Assembly: GCA_902494375.1 (NCBI GenBank)
Contig: CABUTL010000065.1
Location: forward strand, 1 to 7,088
Direction: 5' to 3'
Source: an uncultured Collinsella sp.
GTDB lineage: Bacteria; Actinomycetota; Coriobacteriia; Coriobacteriales; Coriobacteriaceae
DNA: 7,088 nucleotides
Below are positions 1 through 5,541 of this stretch, one piece after another. The stretch's first letter is position 1. Every line of letters starts with the position of its first letter. Below the pieces are notes generated by a model that was not told the DNA's origin, made no database searches, and was given only the letters and a program-made list of their open reading frames with translations. The position numbers and the translations under genes are program-made.

Positions 1-538
1 GCTTGACGGTGACGGCGCCGCCGCCCACCAGGGCCATGATCGGCGCGGTGCCGGCCTCGCCTTGGGCGATGGCGTCGTCGTCGGCGACGATGAGCCAGTA
101 GCCGCAGGGCAGCTCGGCCGTCGTGCCCGCGTTAAGGGCCACGGGCACGGCGTCAGAGCTCTGGAGGGAACGAGCGAGCTGTGCGCTCAGCGCGCTCGTA
201 AGATGGGAATCGGTGTTGAGCCACTCGGCAGCTTCCTGCGCGGTGGTCTGGGATTTGAGCATGCCGGCGCCGTGCAGCACAGGCAGCGCGGCGTCGCGCA
301 CGGCGTCGCTTGCCCAAGCGAGGTCGGTGGCGATCTTGGCGTCGCTGTCGCCGTCGACGACGTTGGCGCTAAAGATCTGGTAGGCGTCGTAGCTGCTCGC
401 CACGGTGCCGCTCACCGTGATGGAACCGGTCGAGGTCGGCGCGGCCTGCGCGGAAGCGGGGAACACAACCGCGCAGGTGCCGATCAGGAGGGCAAGCAGC
501 GCAAACAAGATCGGGAAGGAGCAAACTTTCTTATTCAC
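1..538 (-). CDS. Fimbrial (isopeptide-forming) pilin, N-terminal part; runs off the left edge
   Basis: About 179 codons are visible, with no stop before the window edge. The product begins MNKKVCSFPILFALLALLIG and continues through a hydrophobic stretch to PASAQA, a clear Sec signal peptide with cleavage near residue 32. The mature part starts with TGSITVSGTV and SSYDAYQIFSANV (the AYQIF strand is typical of the N-terminal domain of SpaA/FimA-like backbone pilins) and later has GYWLIVADDDA and TAPIMALVGG. In relatives the pilin-motif lysine used for polymerisation follows shortly after this last segment, so it probably lies just outside the window. The start chosen is GTG at 538, because a strong AAGGGAGGT site lies 7 bases upstream. 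An in-frame ATG at 559 would place that site inside the gene and is less likely. The GTG overlaps the end of the upstream surface protein gene by 8 bases, implying one operon and coupled translation. Likely role: shaft or minor subunit of a sortase-assembled pilus on the cell surface. The family call is fairly secure; which subunit it is remains inference. Confidence 0.82.
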   Translation of the reverse strand, partial: MNKKVCSFPILFALLALLIGTCAVVFPASAQAAPTSTGSITVSGTVASSYDAYQIFSANVVDGDSDAKIATDLAWASDAVRDAALPVLHGAGMLKSQTTAQEAAEWLNTDSHLTSALSAQLARSLQSSDAVPVALNAGTTAELPCGYWLIVADDDAIAQGEAGTAPIMALVGGGAVTVK

Positions 539-3500
539 GACGCTTACCTCCCTTCGCATTCGCCTTGCGACGAATGTGCATCCAGGCCGCAGCAGCGCAA
601 AGCACCGCCGCGCCGGCAAGGTACGTCAGAGTGACGCCCGACATACCAGAAAGGGGCAAAGAGGTGGAGTAGGTGTTGGTGAAGGTGGGGGTGGACTCAG
701 GCTTGCTACCGTCGAAGTTGACGGGAACCTGCTTATTGGAATCGATATCCTTACCGTCAGCGTCCTTGATCTGGGTGTAGGTCACCTTCGTGTCAACGAT
801 TGAGCCGTCTTTCTGGTCCGTCATGGTAACGTCGAACCTGTATATCGACTTGTCATACTTGTAGTGCGAGAGAGGCGAACTCTCGTCTTTCTCGTGCACA
901 TAGTACGTGAAGGTCTTGGAAGCACCGCGACCCGTAGGGTCACCAACAGCGTAGGGGTTCTTAGTGATATCAGAAAGTGAATACTTGACCCCTTCGCCAG
1001 AAGCGCTCAAGAACGGAAGCGTCTGAGTCGCGTCTCCCTTTGCATCAGTCTTCACGGTCCTGACGCTACCACCCTCAAACTTCTCGTTATCCGCAAACTC
1101 GAGCGTAAACTCCTTCATCTCGCCACCCTTAACGACCTTAGTCGCCGCAGGCGTCCAGGAACCCTCCGAGTCGTACGGAGTGAACTTGTTAGTGAAAGTC
1201 GCTGAGTCACCCTTACAGATAATTGGATAATAGCCGTCGCCATTCTCCACGACACTCCACGTTTTTGTTACCCACTCCCCAGACTTATCGAGTACGTTCT
1301 TGATTACATTGACGTCTGTAATCGTGTAGTTATGGATGAGAAGTTCCTTCTCTTCGTTCGGATTATTTTTACTCGGAACAGTCATGAGCTTGGTCGGCTT
1401 ATCCTGGGTCCGTACCACAATCTCATACACGCTGGAGTCGTACGTGATATCTAAACCAGCGCCGGCATCTTCGACCAAGTAGTATGTGATCTTGTCACCC
1501 GTGCCACCCGTTGCGAACTGTTCACCAAGGTCAAACGTGATATTGCCGCTTGCATCATTTTTTGCTGTTCCAACCTCGGTGCAAACGTCACGATTGAATG
1601 TCGTACCAGCCAAAGGGTCGTCTGAATTCTTGCGGTAGACCTTAAAGGTAAACTGATCATCGACGAGCGCCTTGGTCTTGTTGGTCTTTGAATTAATTAG
1701 TGCCTTGGTCGCCTTGAGCTTAAGGCTCGGATAGACATACGTATCCTCAGGCGCGCCCATGTACAGGTCGCCGTTCGACATGATGCCGCCGCCATGATTC
1801 CAGGAATAATTGCCCGTGATGAAGGTTTTCGCAGCTCTCTGCGCATCCCCTGCCGCAGTGTCTCCAGCTTTAACACGCGAGCTCAAACCGATGCTTTTAT
1901 ATACCTGCACGCCACCGTTGGCGGGAATAGTAATGGCTTGCGCAAGCTCTTTACTTCCCGAGTATTCGGCATCACCGCCACCGAGCATTTTGCCAATCAC
2001 CGCCGCGATTGGCTCATTGTGCTCTTTCGCCGCAAGAAAGAAATCAGCATGACCGTTGTTGCGAAATGTATCGCTGCAGTACGCGTCATAGTCTTGGTTT
2101 TTTTTGTGTCCGCCACCAGATAGGTGAGGGGTGCCGTTGTTGCCATCTACATAACTTTCATAGCTTTGCTCTCTTTCGGCAGAAGTATTCCCGAAAATCG
2201 CTGTGCCGTCGGTATTCGTCACCAAGGTCTTACCCGTCGGGCAAACCGCAACGCCACCACCGTAGCCACCGACGGTATTGCTGCTTATATAGGAGTTATA
2301 GACAAACAGCCTGCCAGCATTAGATGCGTCGTTATCCGAATCGCCCTGAACGAAGATGCCGCCTCCGCCCCAGTCAAAGCGAGACATGCAGTGGTTATTA
2401 GTGATGTAGACTGGGCTATCTTTTGACGCTCCACTTATCATCGCGTCAACCTTCTGGCCCACTCGAATGCCAGCGCCCTCAGATTGGTAGCTCACGTTAG
2501 AGGCAATATTTCCTCCCGTAATGTTGAGCCATGCCCTATTTTGTTGGCCAAAATTGGTAACGTAAACGCCGCCGCCAGCTTCCTCGGAATAGTTGCCAGT
2601 AATCTGGCCACCAGAAATGGCGACATGGGCGCCGTTATTGGCAGCAAGGCCAGCGCCGCCATGGCCACCCTGGCCATCCTCGCCGCAAAACTTGGCGTAT
2701 TTATTGTTAGTGATGTAGCCATCAGAAACGGTCACACTACCGCCCGAAACCAAGATGCCGCCACCGAGACCAACCGAATCAGAATACGTAGCGTTGCCAG
2801 AAATGATTCCACCCGTAAGCTTCAAGGTGGCTCCATTGTCAGCGTAGACGCCGCCGCCAGAAGCTGCCTTGTTTCCCGCGACCACACCGCCGTCTGTCAT
2901 TTCGCCGTCTGTCATTTCGAGGCTGGCTTTCGCGCCCGTTATGCACAGACCACCGCCCCAGCCACCGCCGTTGCCGTTGGTGACGTAACCGCCAGAAATA
3001 TTGACAGCGCCCTGAGAGAAAATAACGTGACCGTCGTTGCCCAGGTTACGAGGCGTTGTGATCATGCCACCCTTAAGGTTGAGCGTGCCCCCTTCCCCAA
3101 CGGAAATGACTCGATTTACATAGCCCTCTTTGCATGCAACGATAGCGCCGAAATTGGTAACAGTGTGCAGGTAGGTCTTTTCGCTAGTACCAACACCGTT
3201 AGGCGTGCTTTTAGTTACGTAGTATGTGAGTTGTTGTGGAACACTTCCAGTGAACTGCATCTGTGCTAGCTGACCAGGTTCAACACTGGTAACTTCAGTC
3301 GGCGAGTCCTCCGCCTTACCTTCGACAGTTAGCGTAAAGCCCTTTGAAATTGTGATAAATGTACAACCAGTTTCGCCTATGCCCGTGTTACCGCTGCTGT
3401 AATAAAGCTTGTGATGCGCAAGGTCGATCGTAGTGTCTTTGTTGTTCGTAGTGTCTTTGTTGATGGTGATCGGCTCGCTCGAACTAATATCAGCAGCCAG

Positions 3501-3998
3501 ACGCAGCTTTGCGGGCTTTTCCGCCGCGGGAAGGTCAAGGTACGTAGACAGGTCTTCGTCACTCTTCAGCAGCGCGTACCCGTCCTTATCTGTTTCAAGT
3601 TTCCGAGCCTCACCTTCATTTGCAACAGTAGCGGCCTTATAGACAGACTGCCCATCATCCGCGGGCTGCGCAGCGCTCTCGGCTTCCGTATCATCAGACA
3701 ACGGGGGCATCTCGGCAGCGCCGTCTCCGGTCTCGCCACCCTCAGCGTCGTCACTATTCTGGTTTTCGGTATCCCCATTGTTGGTGTTTTCTACATCAGT
3801 AGACTCACTTGAGGAACCCCCCCCCATCACAGTTTCTTCGGTAGAAACCGTCTGGGCATCGTTGGCAATGGCCTGCGAGATCGGAGGCATGACGAGCGAC
3901 AGTACCAGGCTCAACACGGAGGCTCCGCACAAAACGCCTGCCAGTACGCGGCGCGTCGCTTTTTTACTCTGCTTAGTTTTTTCTGAATTCGCTTTCAT
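531..3998 (-). CDS. Large LPXTG-type cell-wall surface protein: beta-helix-like region plus two FctA-type isopeptide domains; probable pilus tip/ancillary subunit
   Basis: The protein has 1155 residues. Residues 1-45 are a long signal peptide: a Lys/Arg-rich start, a hydrophobic core around 18-36, and AIA before N46. Residues 46-118 are a Glu/Asp/Ser/Gly-rich linker. Residues about 285-610 carry at least seven imperfect repeats of the form GGGV-(5-15)-L-I-GG-I-NN (for example GGGVYADNGATLKLTGGIIS), as in right-handed parallel beta-helix adhesins; one more turn lies near 725-750. Two FctA/Spy0128-like domains follow. Domain 1 (about 757-939) has ATK at K765, YYLVE at E843 and FTN at N937; domain 2 (about 947-1110) has ATK at K954, YYVHE at E1036 and FTN at N1108. 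These are the Lys, catalytic Glu and Asn expected for self-forming Lys-Asn isopeptide bonds. The end is LPLSG (1114-1118), a hydrophobic helix and an RRK/GGKRRE tail: a sortase sorting signal with Ser in place of Thr. ATG 3998 follows a G-rich ribosome binding site. The gene is visibly more A/T-rich than its neighbours. It heads the pilus operon. I infer a surface-exposed adhesive tip or ancillary pilin; the ligand cannot be read from the sequence. Confidence 0.88.
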   Translation of the reverse strand: MKANSEKTKQSKKATRRVLAGVLCGASVLSLVLSLVMPPISQAIANDAQTVSTEETVMGGGSSSESTDVENTNNGDTENQNSDDAEGGETGDGAAEMPPLSDDTEAESAAQPADDGQSVYKAATVANEGEARKLETDKDGYALLKSDEDLSTYLDLPAAEKPAKLRLAADISSSEPITINKDTTNNKDTTIDLAHHKLYYSSGNTGIGETGCTFITISKGFTLTVEGKAEDSPTEVTSVEPGQLAQMQFTGSVPQQLTYYVTKSTPNGVGTSEKTYLHTVTNFGAIVACKEGYVNRVISVGEGGTLNLKGGMITTPRNLGNDGHVIFSQGAVNISGGYVTNGNGGGWGGGLCITGAKASLEMTDGEMTDGGVVAGNKAASGGGVYADNGATLKLTGGIISGNATYSDSVGLGGGILVSGGSVTVSDGYITNNKYAKFCGEDGQGGHGGAGLAANNGAHVAISGGQITGNYSEEAGGGVYVTNFGQQNRAWLNITGGNIASNVSYQSEGAGIRVGQKVDAMISGASKDSPVYITNNHCMSRFDWGGGGIFVQGDSDNDASNAGRLFVYNSYISSNTVGGYGGGVAVCPTGKTLVTNTDGTAIFGNTSAEREQSYESYVDGNNGTPHLSGGGHKKNQDYDAYCSDTFRNNGHADFFLAAKEHNEPIAAVIGKMLGGGDAEYSGSKELAQAITIPANGGVQVYKSIGLSSRVKAGDTAAGDAQRAAKTFITGNYSWNHGGGIMSNGDLYMGAPEDTYVYPSLKLKATKALINSKTNKTKALVDDQFTFKVYRKNSDDPLAGTTFNRDVCTEVGTAKNDASGNITFDLGEQFATGGTGDKITYYLVEDAGAGLDITYDSSVYEIVVRTQDKPTKLMTVPSKNNPNEEKELLIHNYTITDVNVIKNVLDKSGEWVTKTWSVVENGDGYYPIICKGDSATFTNKFTPYDSEGSWTPAATKVVKGGEMKEFTLEFADNEKFEGGSVRTVKTDAKGDATQTLPFLSASGEGVKYSLSDITKNPYAVGDPTGRGASKTFTYYVHEKDESSPLSHYKYDKSIYRFDVTMTDQKDGSIVDTKVTYTQIKDADGKDIDSNKQVPVNFDGSKPESTPTFTNTYSTSLPLSGMSGVTLTYLAGAAVLCAAAAWMHIRRKANAKGGKRRE
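546..554 (-). promoter_or_regulatory. Ribosome binding site of the pilin gene, inside the preceding gene
   Basis: On the minus strand the sequence AAGGGAGGT lies 7 bases before the GTG at 538. It sits within the last codons of the surface protein gene. It decides the GTG start over the in-frame ATG at 559 and points to translational coupling between the two pilus genes. Confidence 0.75.
3817..3825 (-). repeat. Run of nine G inside the surface protein gene (possible phase-variation tract)
   Basis: On the coding strand the G of ATG (Met58) and codons GGG GGG GG(T) form nine consecutive G. The tract lies just after the signal peptide, in the flexible acidic linker. With one G fewer, the shifted frame reaches TAG about 11 codons later; with one G more, it reaches TGA after about four codons past the tract. 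Slippage in either direction would therefore switch the protein off cleanly. The tract and the stops are seen directly; use as a switch is inference. Confidence 0.6.
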
Positions 3999-4004
3999 CG
4001 ATGT

Positions 4005-4013
4005 CTCCCCCCC
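4005..4013 (-). promoter_or_regulatory. G-rich ribosome binding site of the surface protein gene, containing a run of seven G
   Basis: The coding strand reads GGGGGGGAG, then ACATCG, then ATG at 3998. The GGGGAG part is an acceptable Shine-Dalgarno sequence with a 6-base spacer. The seven-G homopolymer (4007-4013) extends the site upstream, so length changes would alter the strength or context of the site rather than the reading frame. Confidence 0.6.
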
Positions 4014-4052
4014 AAGAGACCGCGATCTTGCTCTTTCACTATCAAACGTATC

Positions 4053-4073
4053 TGCGCAATCTGTAATTGCGCA
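4053..4073. promoter_or_regulatory. Perfect palindrome TGCGCAAT-N5-ATTGCGCA, candidate operator or leader hairpin
   Basis: Two 8-base arms (4053-4060 and 4066-4073) are exact reverse complements around CTGTA. The element lies immediately downstream of the candidate -10 boxes and about 55 bases before the ATG of the surface protein gene. That suits either a repressor operator or a stem-loop in the mRNA leader. No T-run follows on either strand, so it is not a normal terminator. Confidence 0.5.
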
Positions 4074-4078
4074 CGCTT

Positions 4079-4117
4079 ATAATACATATTGTAACGATTG
4101 TTTGAACATCTAAGCAA
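4079..4117 (-). promoter_or_regulatory. Candidate promoter region of the pilus operon
   Basis: This A/T-rich stretch upstream of the surface protein gene offers two overlapping minus-strand solutions. One is TTGCTT (4117-4112), an 18-base spacer and TACAAT (4093-4088). The other is TTCAAA (4106-4101), a 16-base spacer and TATTAT (4084-4079). Either would give an untranslated leader of roughly 70-85 bases containing the palindrome at 4053-4073. No start site is known; the choice is inference. Confidence 0.4.
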
Positions 4118-4290
4118 AAATATCGATAGTTTTGTAGCGAATTCTCAATTCTCTTGACATTTGCTCGGATTTACCTTCGTTTATTCGCTATGAAATATCT
4201 ATTTCTGCTGGTAATTAAGCCAGTTATCAGTTTTTTAATAGCATTTTATTTATTTGCACAACATTTTGCTCAAGAGCATGCATCCTGCGA

Positions 4291-4309
4291 ACGGTCGAAA
4301 ATCGACCGT
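4291..4309. repeat. Perfect palindrome ACGGTCGA-AAA-TCGACCGT, candidate protein-binding site
   Basis: The 8-base arms 4291-4298 and 4302-4309 are exact reverse complements separated by AAA. It lies about 175 bases upstream of the pilus promoter candidate. The three-base loop and lack of a T-run make a transcription-factor site more likely than a terminator. Which protein would bind is unknown. Confidence 0.45.
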
Positions 4310-4456
4310 GAACGTAGATCATTAACCGGGAGGAATAGACTACCAAATTGATGGGAATATTTTTAACTCATCGGTGGTTAGAAGCATGATGTTCAGACAA
4401 CGTTATTTGAATTTTCGCGCAGATTTTAGGTATCAATTCACCCAAATCGTCTGAGG

Positions 4457-4489
4457 CCACCACAAAGGTACCTGCTCCCTTTGTGGTGG
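4457..4489. repeat. CACAAAGG intergenic hairpin, copy 1
   Basis: The arms CCACCACAAAGG (4457-4468) and CCTTTGTGGTGG (4478-4489) are a perfect 12-bp inverted repeat around a 9-base loop TACCTGCTC. It starts 14 bases after the HAD stop codon in the direction of transcription. No T-run follows, so it may be a REP-like repeat that could also help end the HAD transcript. It differs from copies 2 and 3 only in the loop. Confidence 0.75.
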
Positions 4490-4502
4490 TTCTCCCCCGG
4501 CG

Positions 4503-5324
4503 CTACAGCAGATGTTCCTCGATAAAGATCGCGATGCCGTCTTTGTCGTTGCTCGCGGTTACAAAGTCGGCGGCGGCACGGGTGGCGTCGCTGCCATTTG
4601 CCATGGCTACGCCCACGCCGGCGTCGGCCACCATGCAGGTGTCGTTGTCCGCATCGCCAAACACGCAGATGTTCTGGAGCTCCATGTCGTTGAGCTCCGC
4701 CACGCGCACAAGGCCGCGCGTCTTGGACACGCGCGGATCCATGAACTCGTAGAGCCGTTGCGTGGTTTGTAGAGCCGCCGCCTTAACAGTGTCATCGACA
4801 AGCGTCGACGCCCGCTCAATCACCTGCGGCATCACCTCGGGCGCCATGGTAAACATCACCTTGGGCTGCGGCTCGCGCAAAAACTCGGCAAAATCGACCA
4901 CCTGGTAGGGCACGCCATCGACGCGCGACAGGTGCTCGACGCACGCGTTGCTCTCGGGCACGTAGAACACGCCGTCTCGGGGGCAGACGGGCGTTGCCGG
5001 AAGGTCCGCCATGTGCTTGCAGATGCGCGCGATGGTCTCGCCCGGCAGCGGATAGCTCAGCTCGTTGATGTCGTGTGCGCGGTCGATGACCTCGGCACCA
5101 CCGCAGCCCACCATCACGTCTACCAGGCCTTCGATGCCCCAGAGCTTGTACATGGCCTCGGTCGCGTGGGCGTCGCGCCCGGTGCACAGGCCAAAGAGCA
5201 CGCCGCGCTCGCGCAGGGCGCGGATCGCCGCCACGGTGCGCGGGGACACCGTGTGCTGGCTCGTGAGCAGCGTGCCGTCGATATCGCAGAACACGGCTTT
5301 GATGTGGCTGAAGGTGGTGTCCAT
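4503..5324 (-). CDS. Cof-type HAD-superfamily phosphatase (HAD-IIB)
   Basis: The product has 273 residues, normal for the Cof/YbiV/YidA-like group of soluble HAD hydrolases. Motif I is FCDIDGTLL with the nucleophile D14 and acid/base D16. Motif II is LCTGR with T48. The motif III lysine is K201 in DPRVSKTRG. Motif IV is GDADND (D224, N227, D228) followed by MVADAGVGVAMANGSDATR, the usual C-terminal signature. The middle part (about 80-195) is the C2-type cap that selects the substrate. All catalytic residues are present, so an active Mg-dependent phosphatase on a small phosphorylated metabolite is expected; the substrate cannot be told. Where this family usually has NGA after the first domain, this protein has CGGAEV. 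The start is ATG 5324, with AGAAAGG 5 bases upstream and motif I close to the N-terminus; the frame stays open upstream to 5486 but that extension is Arg/Pro-rich and crosses a repeat. It lies alone between two intergenic hairpin regions and is not obviously part of the pilus operon. Confidence 0.9.
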   Translation of the reverse strand: MDTTFSHIKAVFCDIDGTLLTSQHTVSPRTVAAIRALRERGVLFGLCTGRDAHATEAMYKLWGIEGLVDVMVGCGGAEVIDRAHDINELSYPLPGETIARICKHMADLPATPVCPRDGVFYVPESNACVEHLSRVDGVPYQVVDFAEFLREPQPKVMFTMAPEVMPQVIERASTLVDDTVKAAALQTTQRLYEFMDPRVSKTRGLVRVAELNDMELQNICVFGDADNDTCMVADAGVGVAMANGSDATRAAADFVTASNDKDGIAIFIEEHLL

Positions 5325-5370
5325 GGGGGCCTTTCTGGGTTGTGCGGCGGTGTGGGGTGTATTCGTGAAC

Positions 5371-5388
5371 GGCGTACATGGTATACCA
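5371..5388 (-). promoter_or_regulatory. Weak candidate promoter/operator upstream of the HAD gene
   Basis: The 10-bp palindrome TGGTATACCA (5379-5388) also reads on the minus strand as an extended -10 element, TGG followed by TATACC. It would place a transcript start about 45-50 bases before the HAD ATG. No convincing -35 box is visible, so this is tentative. Confidence 0.25.
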
Positions 5389-5414
5389 AGGCACAGGCCG
5401 TTGGGACCCGATCG

Positions 5415-5441
5415 CCACAAAGGTGCCTGGCCCCTTTGTGG
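5415..5441. repeat. CACAAAGG intergenic hairpin, copy 2
   Basis: The arms CCACAAAGG (5415-5423) and CCTTTGTGG (5433-5441) are a perfect 9-bp inverted repeat around TGCCTGGCC. The right flank still reads TGG as in the longer copies, but the left flank has changed to ATCG, so the outer stem is imperfect (G-T pairs). It lies between the transporter and the HAD gene. Confidence 0.72.
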
Positions 5442-5442
5442 T

Positions 5443-5468
5443 GGCCGGACCCGAAGGGTGTCCCGGCC
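5443..5468. repeat. GC-rich stem-loop between the HAD and transporter genes
   Basis: The arms GGCCGG (5443-5448) and CCGGCC (5463-5468) are reverse complements. The interior ACCC-GAA-GGGT (5449-5459) pairs as a second helix, giving a strong, slightly bulged hairpin. It directly adjoins hairpin copy 2. No T-run follows on either strand. Confidence 0.45.
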
Positions 5469-5476
5469 CGGGGCGC

Positions 5477-5541
5477 AAACCATCACAACATTCGACGTTT
5501 TTCGGCAAAATCGCGATTTTCATCGAATGTTGTGATGGTTT
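5477..5541. repeat. Perfect 19-bp inverted repeat with nested palindrome, abutting the transporter stop codon
   Basis: The arm AAACCATCACAACATTCGA (5477-5495) is the exact reverse complement of 5523-5541. The 27-base interior contains the perfect 14-bp palindrome AAAATCGCGATTTT (5507-5520). The right arm ends at the base next to the transporter TAA (5544-5542). On the minus strand the hairpin ends in GGTTT with no longer T-run. It may act as a 3' mRNA stabiliser or a poor terminator, or be a small hairpin insertion that landed after the stop codon. The pairing is seen directly; the role is not known. Confidence 0.7.

Larger units (their letters stand above)
3999..4502. other. 504-bp region without an accepted gene, between the HAD gene and the pilus operon
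   Basis: From right to left it holds the CACAAAGG hairpin (4457-4489), an A/T-rich stretch in which I see no gene, a perfect palindrome (4291-4309), more A/T-rich sequence, the candidate pilus promoter (4079-4117), the leader palindrome (4053-4073) and the G-rich ribosome binding site. Except near the HAD end, its base composition is clearly more A/T-rich than that of the HAD and transporter genes. A short plus-strand reading frame at 4190-4351 was examined and not accepted. Confidence 0.6.

Noticed and set aside
2484..3269. Long plus-strand open frame opposite the surface protein gene
   Set aside because: It is antisense to a gene with clear domains, has no ribosome binding site, and its repetitive Ala/Val/Asn content mirrors the Gly-rich repeats on the coding strand.
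3927..3929. Cys24 in the signal peptide as a lipoprotein attachment site
   Set aside because: The preceding residues are GVL, with Leu directly before the Cys, which does not fit a lipobox; a normal AIA cleavage site and a C-terminal wall anchor are present.
4190..4351. Plus-strand 53-codon frame beginning MKYLFLLVIKPVISF, with one hydrophobic segment
   Set aside because: No ribosome binding site precedes the ATG, the hydrophobic stretch is what A/T-rich DNA often encodes, and the frame runs through the palindrome at 4291-4309. A TTGACA at 4154 has no good -10 partner at normal spacing.
4328..4389. GGGAGGA followed by ATG at 4351 on the plus strand
   Set aside because: The spacing of 16 bases is too long and the frame closes after 12 codons.
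5325..5486. Upstream extension of the HAD reading frame to 5486
   Set aside because: The added 54 residues are Arg/Pro-rich, cross the hairpin repeats and lie before the normal family start; ATG 5324 has its own ribosome binding site.
4816..5523. Long minus-strand frame overlapping the HAD gene
   Set aside because: It overlaps the HAD gene in another frame, has the Arg/Pro/Gly/Ala-rich composition typical of a shadow in G/C-rich DNA, and starts inside the 19-bp inverted repeat.
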